DNA of 64,000 bases from an uncultured Eubacteriales bacterium (lineage in GTDB: Bacteria > Bacillota > Clostridia > Monoglobales > Monoglobaceae): NCBI GenBank assembly GCA_905198865.1, contig CAJKEB010000003.1, positions 1 to 64,000 on the forward strand, read 5' to 3'. A model generated the notes under the pieces. The model was given only the letters and a program-made list of their open reading frames with translations. It did not search any database and was not told where the DNA came from. Below are positions 34,677 through 44,724 of this stretch, in pieces. Position 1 is the stretch's first letter; each line of letters opens with the position of its first letter. Position numbers and translations under genes: made by a program.

Positions 34677-36637
34677 ATTTAATTGGAAAAGATATAGACG
34701 GCAGATATAAAATATTAGAAGAAATAGGAAAGGGCGGAATGGCGAATGTTTATAAGTCGTTTGATAAGCAGCTCAACCGATATGTAGCCGTTAAGGTTTT
34801 AAAAGAGGATTACCGTGACGACAAGGAGTTTGTACGCCGTTTCAATGTTGAGGCACAGGCAGCCGCAAGCTTGTCTAATCCGCATATAGTATCGATTTAT
34901 GATGTCGGCTGTGAGGCAGGTATGCACTATATTGTTATGGAACTCATTGAAGGTGAGACTCTGAAAAATTACATAGACAGAGTGGGAGTAATTCCGTGGC
35001 GTGATGCCGCAAACTTTTCTATTCAAATATGTGAAGGTATTGAAGAAGCACATAATAATTCCGTAATTCACAGAGATATAAAGCCTCAGAATATTATAAT
35101 GACGCCTGACGGCACGCTTAAGATTACTGATTTCGGGATCGCAAGAGCAACAACTCAGGCGACAATGACAATGGCTAACAATAACACCATAGGAACCGCA
35201 CACTATCTCTCGCCCGAACAGGCAAGAGGCGGATATACCGACGAAAGAACGGATATATATTCTATGGGTGTTGTTATGTATGAGATGCTTACCGGTACTT
35301 TGCCGTTTGACGATGACAGTCCGGTGGCTATAGCAATCAAGCATTTGCAAGAGAATGCCGCTCCGGTTACTCAGCTTAATCCTGAGGTGCCTAAGTCATT
35401 TGAATATATAGTCATGAAGGCAATGTCGAAGGAACAGGACAGAAGATATTCTTCCGTAACTCAGATGATAGCTGAGCTGAAAATGATGCTCGCAAATCCG
35501 AATGTTAATTTTTCGTCAGAGGCTCCACTAGGCAGAAGGCGTACAGAAAGTGTTATTTCCGAAGATAATCTTGACAATACTTTAAAAATGCCGGTGATTG
35601 ACGATATAGATGATAACGGATTTGATATTCCCGGTAATGATTATGACGATTTTGACGAGCAGGATGAAGAATATGAGGCTATTGCAAGACTTAATGAAAA
35701 GCGGGCGAGACGAATGAAAAAGAAAAAAGACCGCAAGGTGGCATTTATCGCTTTCCTGTCGGCACTGGCTGTCCTTGCTGTGGGTTTTGCGGTTTCGTAT
35801 GCCTTCACAGATGGATTTGGCATATTCGGAACACAAAAGGACATGGTTAAGATACCCACTGTTGTAGGTATGACGCTTAAGGACGCACAAAAGCAGTACG
35901 GCGCTGAGTTCAGCATAATCGAAAAGGGCAAGAAGGAAAGCACTATGCCTGTAGGAACAATTCTTGAACAAACTCCGTCATCAGGTCAGTTGGTTGGCAA
36001 GAGTGATTCTATAATCATCAGTGTAATCGTAAGTTCCGGCGAGAGCGAGGTCGTTATCCCCGACTACAGAAAAATGGAGATTGATGAGGTAATAGAAGAC
36101 CTTGAAAAGCTGGGTCTTAAGTATACAATCAGAGAAGAAGCTAATGCTGAGGTTGACAAGGGTCTTGTATTCAAGCAGGAGCCGAGCGCAAAAAGTAAGG
36201 TTTCAGCAGGGGATATGGTTTATATTTATGTAAGCAACGGTCCCGAAAAGACTTCTGCACCGGCTGTTACAGAAAAGCCCGGTACACAGAATACTACCGG
36301 AACTTCAACAAATAATAACACAACCGATAACAAGAATGAAAATACAAACACAAATAAAGATAATCAAAACAGTAATACGGGTTCAAACAATGATAACGGA
36401 AATACAAGCTCAGGAAATACAGGCGGTTCAGGAACATCCGGCGGAACTTCGGGTGGCAGTTCTTCAAGCGGTGGTTCAAACAGCGGTTCAAACAGCGGTT
36501 CAGGAACATCCGGCGGAACTTCAGGCGGCAGTTCAAACAGCGGCTCGGGAACATCAAGCGGAGCTTCGGGCGGCGGTTCAAACAGCGGTTCCGAGAGCGG
36601 CGGTGCAGGCGCAGAAGATCCCGGCTTGGAAGCTTAG
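34673..36637 (+). CDS. prkC: PASTA-domain serine/threonine protein kinase
   Basis: A 654-residue transmembrane kinase. The cytosolic kinase domain (about 10-275) has GKGGMANV, VAVKVLK, HRDIKPQN and DFGIA. An acidic juxtamembrane region and a KKKKDRK stretch precede the helix at about 355-377. Outside are two PASTA domains (about 385-450, VKIPTVVGMTLKDAQ; about 452-520, VVIPDYRKMEIDEV), which bind muropeptides or lipid II. Residues from about 525 to the end are a low-complexity Thr/Asn then Gly/Ser tail. PrkC adjusts cell-wall synthesis, germination and growth. Two PASTA domains is fewer than the three or four of many Firmicutes kinases. Confidence 0.95.
   Translation: MNLIGKDIDGRYKILEEIGKGGMANVYKSFDKQLNRYVAVKVLKEDYRDDKEFVRRFNVEAQAAASLSNPHIVSIYDVGCEAGMHYIVMELIEGETLKNYIDRVGVIPWRDAANFSIQICEGIEEAHNNSVIHRDIKPQNIIMTPDGTLKITDFGIARATTQATMTMANNNTIGTAHYLSPEQARGGYTDERTDIYSMGVVMYEMLTGTLPFDDDSPVAIAIKHLQENAAPVTQLNPEVPKSFEYIVMKAMSKEQDRRYSSVTQMIAELKMMLANPNVNFSSEAPLGRRRTESVISEDNLDNTLKMPVIDDIDDNGFDIPGNDYDDFDEQDEEYEAIARLNEKRARRMKKKKDRKVAFIAFLSALAVLAVGFAVSYAFTDGFGIFGTQKDMVKIPTVVGMTLKDAQKQYGAEFSIIEKGKKESTMPVGTILEQTPSSGQLVGKSDSIIISVIVSSGESEVVIPDYRKMEIDEVIEDLEKLGLKYTIREEANAEVDKGLVFKQEPSAKSKVSAGDMVYIYVSNGPEKTSAPAVTEKPGTQNTTGTSTNNNTTDNKNENTNTNKDNQNSNTGSNNDNGNTSSGNTGGSGTSGGTSGGSSSSGGSNSGSNSGSGTSGGTSGGSSNSGSGTSSGASGGGSNSGSESGGAGAEDPGLEA
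36415..36606 (+). repeat. degenerate tandem repeats encoding the Gly/Ser tail of PrkC
   Basis: Units such as GGTTCAAACAGCGGTTC and GGAACATCCGGCGGAACTTC recur within the last 190 bases of prkC, giving alternating SGGTSGGS and SNSGSNSG peptides. The units are imperfect but similar enough for slippage or recombination to change tail length. Confidence 0.7.
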
Positions 36638-36652
36638 TTTGGAGAGTATTTA

Positions 36653-37564
36653 ATGCCAGTGTCTACAGATATATTACAGAAATCAGAAAACGGAACAATA
36701 AACGGACGTATAATAAAGGGAATCGGCGGTTTCTATTATATTGATACCGCCGATGGAATTTTTGAGTGTCGGGCGAGAGGCCGCTTCAGAAAGGAAGGAG
36801 TGACGCCTCTTGTTGGAGATGTTGTGACTTGCCGTATTGATTTGCCTTCAAAAACCGGTATGATTACGGAAATTCATCCGAGGAAAAATCAACTTATCAG
36901 ACCGCCTGTGGCAAACGTGACGCAGATTGCAATTGTGTTTTCCGCAGTGAATCCAAAACCGAATTTGAGAGTTGTCGATAAGCTGATTACATCTGCTGTT
37001 TATGCCGATATTAATCCTTTGATATGTATAAACAAAGCGGATTTAACCGATGTGAGTGAGTTTTATGACATATATGACAAGTCCGGGTTTGATACAATAG
37101 TCGTCAGCGCCAAGGAGAGCTTCAATATTGATGTTTTAAAATCAAAACTCGTTGGTGAGACGACAGTTTTTGCCGGTATATCCGGCGTTGGCAAATCAAG
37201 CCTTTTAAACAGAATTGTTAAAGAGGCTGTTTTGGAGACCGGAGAGGTCAGCTCTAAGGTTGAACGCGGCAGACATACAACAAGGCACAGTGAGCTTATG
37301 CAAACAGATGACGGAAACGGATATATAATCGATACACCGGGGTTCAGCTCCTTTTCTGTCTCGGATATTGACGAATCTGAGCTATATACTTTGTTCCCGG
37401 ATTTTGCTCCGTATGTTGATAATTGCAGATTCCCTGATTGCAGGCATACAGTTGAGCAGGGCTGCGCTGTTATAGAAGCTGTAAATTCGGGCAAGCTAAG
37501 CAAGTCAAGACACGACAGTTATCTGGAGCAGTACAGAGAAGTTCTTGATAATAAAAAGTATTGA
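36653..37564 (+). CDS. rsgA: ribosome small-subunit GTPase RsgA
   Basis: A 303-residue circularly permuted GTPase that helps late 30S assembly. An N-terminal OB-fold (GRIIKGIGGFYYIDT) is followed by the GTPase with the permuted order: CINKADL (G4) near 123-129, then GISGVGKSSLLNRI (G1) near 178-191 and DTPGFSSF (G3) near 225-232. A C-terminal zinc site contains DNCRFPDCRHTVEQGC. TTGGAGAG precedes the ATG. Directly downstream of prkC, whose relatives in other Firmicutes phosphorylate RsgA. Confidence 0.95.
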   Translation: MPVSTDILQKSENGTINGRIIKGIGGFYYIDTADGIFECRARGRFRKEGVTPLVGDVVTCRIDLPSKTGMITEIHPRKNQLIRPPVANVTQIAIVFSAVNPKPNLRVVDKLITSAVYADINPLICINKADLTDVSEFYDIYDKSGFDTIVVSAKESFNIDVLKSKLVGETTVFAGISGVGKSSLLNRIVKEAVLETGEVSSKVERGRHTTRHSELMQTDDGNGYIIDTPGFSSFSVSDIDESELYTLFPDFAPYVDNCRFPDCRHTVEQGCAVIEAVNSGKLSKSRHDSYLEQYREVLDNKKY

Positions 37565-37632
37565 AGTTGTACATGAGAGTCCAATCGGGTAGAGTTTTAA
37601 ATCGTGCGGAGAATTAATTGGAGGAAAGACAT

Positions 37633-38325
37633 ATGTCTCAAATAATCTTATCACCGTCTATATTGGCGGCGGATGCGGCAAATCTTCAGCGTGACGTTAC
37701 CGCTGTTGAAGCTGCCGGGGTTGAATATTTACATATTGATATTATGGACGGACACTTTGTTCCGAATTTAAGTTATTCAGCAAGTGTTGTCAAAGCCTTA
37801 AGACCACATTCAAAACTGGTCTTTGATGTGCATCTTATGCTTTCCGACCCGGATAAATTTATTGATGAGTTCGCAGAAGCAGGAGCTGATATTATAACCG
37901 TTCACCGGGAAGCAGTAGATGATTTGAGTGAAACAATTTCGCATATAAAGTCGCACGGTATTAAAGCAGGCGTCAGCATAAAGCCGGGTACACCGGTAGA
38001 TGTGCTTAACGATTATTTGGATAAGGCGGACATGTTTTTGTTAATGACGGTTGAACCCGGGTTTGGCGGTCAGAGCTATATGCATCAGGTTGATAAAAAG
38101 ATAACTGAGCTCAGAAAGAAACTTGACGAATTTGGCTTGTCAGCCGATATAGAGGTTGACGGCGGTATTACAGCGGACAATATTGACTGTCCGGTTCGCG
38201 CCGGAGCAAATGTCATCGTATCCGGCTCGGCAATTTTTAAGTCAGAGGATATTAGCTTGACTGTGACAAAAATGAGAGAAAAGGCGGAGCAGGGAGTTTT
38301 GAAACGTGAAATCAATCATCTTTAG
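37633..38325 (+). CDS. rpe: ribulose-phosphate 3-epimerase
   Basis: A 230-residue TIM-barrel enzyme interconverting ribulose 5-phosphate and xylulose 5-phosphate. LSPSILAADAANLQRDV, HIDIMDGHFVPNLSYS near 33-48, DVHLMLSDPDKFIDEFAEAGAD and VEPGFGGQSYM near 140-150 are the metal- and phosphate-binding blocks. ATG at 37633 has GGAGG eight bases upstream. It overlaps thiN by 20 bases. It joins the pentose phosphate pathway at xylulose 5-phosphate, the product of AraD. Confidence 0.95.
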   Translation: MSQIILSPSILAADAANLQRDVTAVEAAGVEYLHIDIMDGHFVPNLSYSASVVKALRPHSKLVFDVHLMLSDPDKFIDEFAEAGADIITVHREAVDDLSETISHIKSHGIKAGVSIKPGTPVDVLNDYLDKADMFLLMTVEPGFGGQSYMHQVDKKITELRKKLDEFGLSADIEVDGGITADNIDCPVRAGANVIVSGSAIFKSEDISLTVTKMREKAEQGVLKREINHL

Positions 38326-38941
38326 CAGCGGAGAAATCAGAGACTACAGATATTTAAGAAATATTGATTTTTCAGAATATTTGGTCATATGTGCCGATAA
38401 TGGTTACAGCCATGCACTTGAGCTTGGCATTGTACCCGATGTTATTGTCGGTGATAATGATTCGTATGAAAATGAATATCCAAGCAATATCAAGCATTTT
38501 CTTTATCCGCCAGAAAAGGACAAAACGGACACGAATATTGCGATAGACTACGCTATTGAGCAAGGCTGTGATGAGATTGATTTATATGGCGGCATCGGCG
38601 GACGGATTGACCAGGAGTTCTCGCATTTCTGTCTGATGAAGTATGCGCTTGACAGAGGCGTAAGGCTCAAAATGATAGATGATATAAATGAAATATGGAT
38701 GGAGAATTCCTCATTCACGCTCTCTTCCCGGAATTCCGGGAAGAAGTATGTATCGTTTTTCCCGTACGGCGGTTCGGTTCAAAACGTCTGTATTTCCGGA
38801 CTGAAATACGAAGCACAAAACATGACCTTAAGTACTGGACTTGTACAGGCTTCAAGCAATGAATTCATCGATGGAAGAAGAGGCGAAGTCAGGTTTGACG
38901 GTGGGGTAATAATTGTCATGCTGTGCAATGATAGAAAATAG
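38306..38941 (+). CDS. thiN: thiamine pyrophosphokinase
   Basis: A 211-residue enzyme transferring pyrophosphate from ATP to thiamine. CADNGYSHALELGIVPDVIVGDNDSYE near 30-55, the EKDKTDTNIAIDYA block near 72-85 and LYGGIGGRIDQEFSH near 93-107 carry the metal- and thiamine-binding residues. The start is GTG at 38306 inside the end of rpe, with GGGAG about ten bases upstream. Same gene order (rsgA-rpe-thiN) as Bacillus and many Clostridia. Confidence 0.93.
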   Translation: MKSIIFSSGEIRDYRYLRNIDFSEYLVICADNGYSHALELGIVPDVIVGDNDSYENEYPSNIKHFLYPPEKDKTDTNIAIDYAIEQGCDEIDLYGGIGGRIDQEFSHFCLMKYALDRGVRLKMIDDINEIWMENSSFTLSSRNSGKKYVSFFPYGGSVQNVCISGLKYEAQNMTLSTGLVQASSNEFIDGRRGEVRFDGGVIIVMLCNDRK

Positions 38942-38971
38942 TCACAATTGAGTATTGTAATGGAGCAAAAT

Positions 38972-39481
38972 ATGATTAACAAATTAAGCAGAATAACTGC
39001 TGCGGTCTCTGTATTGATATGTATTGCAGTTTTGTTTACGTCCTGCGGCAGTATAAGCAAAAAAGAATATACGGCTAAGTCTAAAACTGCGGTGCCGGCA
39101 TTTAACGATGTGTTTGTTTCGTTTTCGGAACTGAAAAACATAAGCGCTGAGCTTCTCAATGAGCGTCCTTCCGAGCAGTGGTGGAGTAAATTCTACTCGG
39201 TTTACAGTAATGCCGGTTCAATTCTTGAGACAAATGATAAGCTGCTCAGCAGTGGAAGTTTGGGCGAAATAGACAGGCAGCTTGCGGTTGTGTTATCCGA
39301 TGTCGCAAAGAGCTATTATGACAGCTTTGAGATTATGAACGCCGCTTTCGGAAACGAGGACATTGAGATAATTAATTACGCCTATAATGAGTTTTCAGTG
39401 AAAATTGCTAACGCAAACGCAGTCTGGGAAGAACAGCTTGCAGCAGTGACAGCAAAATCTCAAATTAGTCAAAATCAGTAG
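38972..39481 (+). CDS. small lipoprotein of unknown function
   Basis: About 169 residues. The signal peptide MINKLSRITAAVSVLICIAVLFTSC ends in a lipobox with Cys at 25. The mature part is mostly helical, with no recognised motif (SFSELKNISAELLNERPSEQWWSKFYSVYS). ATG at 38972 has GGAG six bases upstream; earlier in-frame TTG and ATG codons (38948, 38960) lack one. Last gene of the fmt operon, followed at once by a terminator. Function unknown. Confidence 0.72.
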   Translation: MINKLSRITAAVSVLICIAVLFTSCGSISKKEYTAKSKTAVPAFNDVFVSFSELKNISAELLNERPSEQWWSKFYSVYSNAGSILETNDKLLSSGSLGEIDRQLAVVLSDVAKSYYDSFEIMNAAFGNEDIEIINYAYNEFSVKIANANAVWEEQLAAVTAKSQISQNQ

Positions 39482-39512
39482 AACAGACGGACAACAGCGT
39501 CCGTCTGTTTTA
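39482..39512 (+). terminator. terminator of the fmt-to-lipoprotein operon
   Basis: AACAGACGGAC (39482-39492) pairs with GTCCGTCTGTT (39499-39509) around AACAGC, then TTTATATTT. It begins at the base after the stop codon. It may also serve the convergent tyrS transcript. Confidence 0.88.
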
Positions 39513-39544
39513 TATTTAACAATATATTTTTATATATGCTATTA

Positions 39545-40789
39545 TTATATAGTGGTTACTTTCAGGAATTTCTTCTTGCCCTTTTTGATTACCATTTCAC
39601 CGTCTTTGAAATAAGTATTGTCAATAGTTGTCTGTACGTCTGTGACCTTTTCGCCGTTAATCGAAAGACCGTTTTGCTGAACAAGACGTCTGCCCTCCGC
39701 CTTTGACGGAACGAGACCGACTTTAAGCAGCAAATCAAGTACGTTGATTCCCTTGTCAATTACCGAGGCTTCAACCGATTCAGATGGCATATTTTCGGTA
39801 TTGCCGCCGCCGCTGAATATTGCCATAGCTGCATCGTTTGCTTTCTTGGCTTCTTCTTCGCCGTGAACCATCTTAGTGACTTCATATGCAAGCACGCACT
39901 TTACTTTGTTGAGCTCTGCGCCCTCGCATTTTTCGTATTCGGCTATCTGCTCCATAGGCAGGAAGGTTACAAGCTTGAGCAGTCTTATTACATCAGCGTC
40001 GTCAACGTTTCTCCAGTACTGGTAGAACTCGTACGGTGAAACCTTCTCGGGGTCAAGCCACAGTGCGCCTTTTTCGGTCTTGCCCATCTTCTTGCCTTCG
40101 CTGGTAGTAAGAAGAGTAAAGGTCATACCGTATGCCTGATCGCCGTCCTTGCGTCTGATAAGCTCAATACCGCCGATTATATTAGACCACTGGTCATCGC
40201 CACCGAACTCCATTATAGCGCCGTAATCCTTGTGAAGCTTATAGAAATCATAGCCCTGCATAAGCATGTAGTTAAACTCAAGGAACGACAGACCCTTTTC
40301 AAGACGGGTCTTGAAGCATTCGGCTGTCAGCATTCTGTTAACAGAGAAGTGAACGCCGACCTCGCGCAGAAAGTCGACATAGTTAAGATTAAGCAGCCAG
40401 TCAGCATTATTAACCATGATTGCCTTTTCGCCGTCAAAGTCGATAAACTTTGACATCTGCTTTTTGAAGTTGTCAGCGTTGTGCTGAATTTGCTCCTGCG
40501 AAATCATCGGGCGCATGTCAGCCTTGCCTGTCGGGTCGCCGACCATTGTTGTGCCGCCGCCTAACAGTACGATAGGTCTGTGTCCGGAGTTCTGCATATG
40601 CTTCATAACAACAAGCTGCATAAAGTGACCAATATGAAGGCTGTCGGCGGTCGGGTCAAATCCGATATAAAATGTAACTTTTTCACTGCCGAGCAAGTCT
40701 CTTATTTCTTTTTCATGAGTGGTCTGTGCTATCAGACCGCGCTCTTTTAAAATATCAAATACGTTTCTTTCGCTGTTTTCACTATTCAT
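39545..40789 (-). CDS. tyrS: tyrosyl-tRNA synthetase
   Basis: A 414-residue class I synthetase. [14 protein letters not shown] near 43-56 is the HIGH motif; [11 protein letters not shown] near 230-240 replaces KMSKS with the form usual in TyrRS; the C-terminal S4 RNA-binding domain starts near 345 ([23 protein letters not shown]). ATG at 40789 has AAGGAGA eight bases upstream and overlaps the aspS stop by eight bases. No T-box leader is possible at this position. Confidence 0.95.
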   Translation of the reverse strand: MNSENSERNVFDILKERGLIAQTTHEKEIRDLLGSEKVTFYIGFDPTADSLHIGHFMQLVVMKHMQNSGHRPIVLLGGGTTMVGDPTGKADMRPMISQEQIQHNADNFKKQMSKFIDFDGEKAIMVNNADWLLNLNYVDFLREVGVHFSVNRMLTAECFKTRLEKGLSFLEFNYMLMQGYDFYKLHKDYGAIMEFGGDDQWSNIIGGIELIRRKDGDQAYGMTFTLLTTSEGKKMGKTEKGALWLDPEKVSPYEFYQYWRNVDDADVIRLLKLVTFLPMEQIAEYEKCEGAELNKVKCVLAYEVTKMVHGEEEAKKANDAAMAIFSGGGNTENMPSESVEASVIDKGINVLDLLLKVGLVPSKAEGRRLVQQNGLSINGEKVTDVQTTIDNTYFKDGEMVIKKGKKKFLKVTTI

Positions 40790-42614
40790 TATCCGAATTC
40801 TCCTTTTCTGCGTCATTTATATCGTCAACATCAACTGTAACGCTGATACCGAGTTCGTCAAGCTGTTTTTGATCAACGACGCTCGGCGATTTCATCATAA
40901 GCTCTGAAGCCGTCTGAACCTTAGGAAAGGCAATAACGTCACGAATCGAGTCACAACCTGCCATAATCATAACAAGTCTGTCCAGACCGTAAGCCAGTCC
41001 GCCGTGCGGCGGTGTTCCGTATTTGAACGCCTCCATCAGATAGCCAAATCTGTTCCATGCCTCCTCGTGGCTGAAGCCGAGAGCCTTGAACATCTTCTCC
41101 TGTAACTCAGCATTGAAAATCCTAAGGCTGCCGCCGCCGATTTCGTTACCGTTCAATATTATGTCATAAGCCTTTGCGCGGACATTCTGAGGCTCAGTTT
41201 CAAGCTTGTCTATGTCCTCGTCAACCGGGTGAGTAAACGGGTGATGCTTTGCCACGTATCTGTCTTCTTCCTCGGAATACTCAAAGAGCGGGAAGTCCGT
41301 AACCCAAAGGAAGTTGAGCTTGCTCTCATCAATCAAATCAAATCTGCGAGCAACTTCAAGTCTGAGGTTGCCGAGCGCATCATATACAATATCGTTTTTG
41401 TCGGCAATTATCAGAATTGCATCGCCGACTTCTGCGTCTGCTTTCTTTAAGATTGCGTTGATTTCTTCGTCCGTAAAGAATTTGGTAATCTGTGAGCGGA
41501 GCTTTCCGTCCTCAACAACAATCCACGCCATGCCCTTTGCCTTGTAGGTCTTAACATATTCGCCGAGGTTATCAAGAGTTTTTCTTGTCAGCTTATCGCC
41601 GAGACCCTTGGCGTTTATACAGCGAACGCTGCCGCCGTTTTCAATAGCGCCGGTGAACACCTTAAAACCGCAGTTCTTGACCTCATCGGATATATCGACA
41701 AACTCCATACCGAATCTTGTGTCGGGCTTGTCCGAACCGAATCTGTCCATAGCTTCGCTGTAGGGCATTCTTATAAACGGAGTCTGAACGTCAATTCCAA
41801 CGGCTTCTTTGAATACACGCTTCAAAAAGCCTTCGTTGATTTCAATGATTGTGTCAATGTCAACAAACGAAAGCTCCATATCAAGCTGTGTAAATTCCGG
41901 CTGACGGTCTGCGCGGAGATCCTCGTCTCTGAAGCAACGAACTACCTGGAAGTATCTGTCATATCCGGCAAGCATAAGGAGCTGCTTATACTGCTGCGGC
42001 GACTGCGGAAGCGCATAGAACTTGCCCTTTTGCACACGGCTCGGTACAAGGTAGTCTCTGGCGCCTTCAGGTGTGCTTTTTGTCAGCATAGGCGTCTCGA
42101 TTTCAAGAAAGCCGTTTTCGTCAAAGTAGTCACGTGCGATTTTGGCAACCTTATGGCGCAGTATCATATTCCTCTGCATGTCCGGACGTCTTAAGTCGAG
42201 GTATCTGTATTTAAGACGCAGTGCGTCATTCGTGTCAATATCCTCTTCGATATAAAACGGCGGAGTTTCGGAGGAGTTGAGTATTCTCAGCTCGGTTACG
42301 AATACCTCAATTTCGCCTGTTTTCATATCTCTGTTGATGTTTTCAGGTGTTCTCTTAATAACGTTGCCGCGTACGGCAATAACGTATTCGCTTTTCAAAT
42401 GCTCGGACTTTTCAAACACGCTTTTTTCTGTCGCGTCATTGAAGGCGAGCTGAACAATACCTGTTCTGTCACGCAGGGTAACAAAATTTACTCCGCCGAG
42501 TTTACGGTTTTTGGCAACCCAGCCGGTGAGAACAACTTCCTGATTTTCGTTTGAGGCATTCAGTTCGCCGCACATGTTTGTGCGTTTCATGCCTGACATT
42601 GTTTCAAATTCCAT
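40782..42614 (-). CDS. aspS: aspartyl-tRNA synthetase
   Basis: A 610-residue bacterial-type class II enzyme. An N-terminal OB-fold anticodon domain ([30 protein letters not shown]), the catalytic core with [39 protein letters not shown] and [24 protein letters not shown], an inserted GAD domain near 310-420, and a motif 3 block [13 protein letters not shown] near 555 are visible. AAAGGAG precedes ATG at 42614, right after the hisS stop. Whether it is discriminating (Asp only) cannot be told here. Confidence 0.95.
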   Translation of the reverse strand: MEFETMSGMKRTNMCGELNASNENQEVVLTGWVAKNRKLGGVNFVTLRDRTGIVQLAFNDATEKSVFEKSEHLKSEYVIAVRGNVIKRTPENINRDMKTGEIEVFVTELRILNSSETPPFYIEEDIDTNDALRLKYRYLDLRRPDMQRNMILRHKVAKIARDYFDENGFLEIETPMLTKSTPEGARDYLVPSRVQKGKFYALPQSPQQYKQLLMLAGYDRYFQVVRCFRDEDLRADRQPEFTQLDMELSFVDIDTIIEINEGFLKRVFKEAVGIDVQTPFIRMPYSEAMDRFGSDKPDTRFGMEFVDISDEVKNCGFKVFTGAIENGGSVRCINAKGLGDKLTRKTLDNLGEYVKTYKAKGMAWIVVEDGKLRSQITKFFTDEEINAILKKADAEVGDAILIIADKNDIVYDALGNLRLEVARRFDLIDESKLNFLWVTDFPLFEYSEEEDRYVAKHHPFTHPVDEDIDKLETEPQNVRAKAYDIILNGNEIGGGSLRIFNAELQEKMFKALGFSHEEAWNRFGYLMEAFKYGTPPHGGLAYGLDRLVMIMAGCDSIRDVIAFPKVQTASELMMKSPSVVDQKQLDELGISVTVDVDDINDAEKENSDNE

Positions 42615-43880
42615 TTATATTTTCTCCTTTGTAATAATTTCACTGATTGCTTCAGCCGTGAGCGGGGTTTCAAATTGACTGCCGTCCGCCATGTTCTTAA
42701 TATTTGCCTTGTTTGAGTCAACCTCGTCATCGCCGAGTACAAGGCTGTACCGTGCACCGAGCTTATTCGCATATTTCATCTGCGCTTTTACACTGCGCGA
42801 GCATAAATCACGCTCTGCACTATATCCTGATTTTCTGAGGTCATGTATAAGCTTTTGTGCAAATATATCAGCTTTATCGCCGATTGTTGCAATAAATATA
42901 TCGGGAACATGCTCTGCGGGCAGTTCAGTTCCCTGTTTTTTAAGTATAAGTACAAGTCTTTCAATACCGATTGCAAAACCGATACCGGGCGTCGGTTTGC
43001 CGCCGAGCTCTTCGACAAGTCCGTTATACCTGCCGCCGCCGCATACCGCTGACTGTGCGCCGAGTGCGTCTGATGTGATTTCAAAAACGGTTCTGGTATA
43101 ATAATCAAGACCTCTTACAATGCCTGTGTCTATATTGTACTCTATACCGACTGCGTCAAGATATTTTTGTACATTTTCAAACTCATGCCTGCAATCATCG
43201 CAAAGATAGTCAATCATCTTAGGTGCAGCCTCAGCAATTTCATGGCATACGGGCGATTTGCAGTCGAGTATTCTCATGGGATTTTTCTCAAGTCTGCCCT
43301 TACATGTATCGCACAGCTCATCAATGTGTGACGTAAAATAATTCTTTAGTGCTTCGTTGTATTTCGGCTTACATTCAGGACAGCCAATGCTGTTGATATT
43401 AAGGTTAAGCCCCTGCACATTAAGTTCATTGAAGAAGTCATATGCAAGTGTTATAATCTCAGCGTCTGTCGCACTGTTTTCGCTGCCGAAGCATTCAAGT
43501 CCGAACTGGTGGAACTCACGCAGCCGTCCCGATTGGGGCTTTTCGTAGCGATAGCATGTGATTAAGTAATACAGCTTTGTAGGCTGCGGATTTGCATACA
43601 GGGAATTTTCAATATAGCTTCTCGCAAGCGAAGCGGTTCCCTCAGGTCTTAAAGTTATGCTCCGTCCGCCCTTGTCGTTAAAGGTATACATCTCCTTTTG
43701 AACAACATCGGTGGTTTCGCCCACACCGCGGTTAAACAGAGATGTCTCTTCAAATACAGGCGTCCTTATTTCTTTATATCCGTACTTTTCACAAACATTT
43801 TTTGCGGTGGATTCGATTAAGTTCCAAATTGCGGCGTCCTGGGGCAGTATGTCCTCGGTGCCTCTCGGTTTTTTTATCAT
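42615..43880 (-). CDS. hisS: histidyl-tRNA synthetase
   Basis: A 421-residue class II enzyme. Motif 1 region GYKEIRTPVFEETSLFNRGVGE, motif 2 CYRYEKPQSGRLREFHQFGLECFG, the His-specific GLDYYTRTVFE near 260 and motif 3 GIGFAIGIERLVLIL near 300 are present, followed by an anticodon-binding domain. AGGAGG precedes the ATG; it starts 12 bases after the FAH-family gene. Confidence 0.95.
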   Translation of the reverse strand: MIKKPRGTEDILPQDAAIWNLIESTAKNVCEKYGYKEIRTPVFEETSLFNRGVGETTDVVQKEMYTFNDKGGRSITLRPEGTASLARSYIENSLYANPQPTKLYYLITCYRYEKPQSGRLREFHQFGLECFGSENSATDAEIITLAYDFFNELNVQGLNLNINSIGCPECKPKYNEALKNYFTSHIDELCDTCKGRLEKNPMRILDCKSPVCHEIAEAAPKMIDYLCDDCRHEFENVQKYLDAVGIEYNIDTGIVRGLDYYTRTVFEITSDALGAQSAVCGGGRYNGLVEELGGKPTPGIGFAIGIERLVLILKKQGTELPAEHVPDIFIATIGDKADIFAQKLIHDLRKSGYSAERDLCSRSVKAQMKYANKLGARYSLVLGDDEVDSNKANIKNMADGSQFETPLTAEAISEIITKEKI

Positions 43881-43892
43881 TTAAGTTTCCTC

Positions 43893-44672
43893 CTATAATT
43901 GGCTGGTGAATGGCTGTTTGGCTCTGCACTTATTTCTTAATATCCCTATACCGCCGACCTCGACTTCAACAACATCTCCGTCGTGCATCGAACCTATTCC
44001 GGAAGGTGTTCCGGTTGTGATTATATCACCGGGATAGAGTGTCATTATTTCTGAAATCTTAGAAATGAGATAATCTGTTTTAAAGATAAAGTTTGAGGTA
44101 TTGGACGATTGCTTTAGCTCGCCGTTCAGTCTAAGCTTAATATCGGCATTATCGGGGTCAATATCAGTTTCTATCCAAGGACCTACAGGCGCAAATGTAT
44201 CAAATCCTTTTGCCCTCGTCCACTGTGAGTCTATATTCTGCAAATCTCTCGCAGTCACATCGTTAAGGCATGTATAGCCGAGTACGTAACCCTTAGCTTC
44301 CTCCTGACTGACATAAGACGCTGTCTTGCCTATAACAACAGCAAGCTCCGCTTCGTAATCGACCTGATTTGACATTGGCGGACAGATAATACTGTCATTC
44401 TGTCCTATAATGGAAGAGGAGGGTTTCATGAACAATGCCGGGAATTCCGGTATTTTCAGATTAAGCTCTCCCGCATGGTCTGCGTAGTTTAAGCCGACAG
44501 CAACAATTTTAGACGGCTCGCACGGCGGAAGCAGCCTGACGTCATCAAGTGATATGACTATATCTGTTATCGAATAATAATCAAATATATCGCCATCTAA
44601 AAGTGTGACTTTGCCGTCATCGACTATACCGTAATATATTTCATTGTTATATTTTACTCTCGCATATTTCAT
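43893..44672 (-). CDS. fumarylacetoacetate hydrolase (FAH) family protein
   Basis: A 259-residue metal-dependent hydrolase or isomerase acting on 2-oxo acids; candidates are acylpyruvase, oxaloacetate decarboxylase or 2-hydroxyhepta-2,4-diene-1,7-dioate isomerase activity. VAVGLNYADHAGEL near 57-70, DYEAELAVVIGKTASYV with metal-binding Glu near 107-123, GYTCLNDVTARDLQ and ITTGTPSGIGSM near 218-230 are FAH blocks. It lies between engB and hisS with short gaps, so it is cotranscribed with translation genes. Substrate unknown. Confidence 0.88.
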   Translation of the reverse strand: MKYARVKYNNEIYYGIVDDGKVTLLDGDIFDYYSITDIVISLDDVRLLPPCEPSKIVAVGLNYADHAGELNLKIPEFPALFMKPSSSIIGQNDSIICPPMSNQVDYEAELAVVIGKTASYVSQEEAKGYVLGYTCLNDVTARDLQNIDSQWTRAKGFDTFAPVGPWIETDIDPDNADIKLRLNGELKQSSNTSNFIFKTDYLISKISEIMTLYPGDIITTGTPSGIGSMHDGDVVEVEVGGIGILRNKCRAKQPFTSQL

Positions 44673-44724
44673 AAATTAATCAATCCTTAATTAATTTTTA
44701 TTTCTTCCGGGATGTGTTAGCATC

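Noticed and set aside
36336..36653. 105-codon frame in another phase at the end of prkC
   Set aside because: Product is a Gln/Ala/Val repeat created by frame-shifted reading of the Gly/Ser tail; no independent start signal.
42615..44724. Possible T-box riboswitch upstream of hisS-aspS-tyrS
   Set aside because: The genes are 0-12 bases from their upstream neighbours, leaving no room for a T-box leader; none is seen before lon either.
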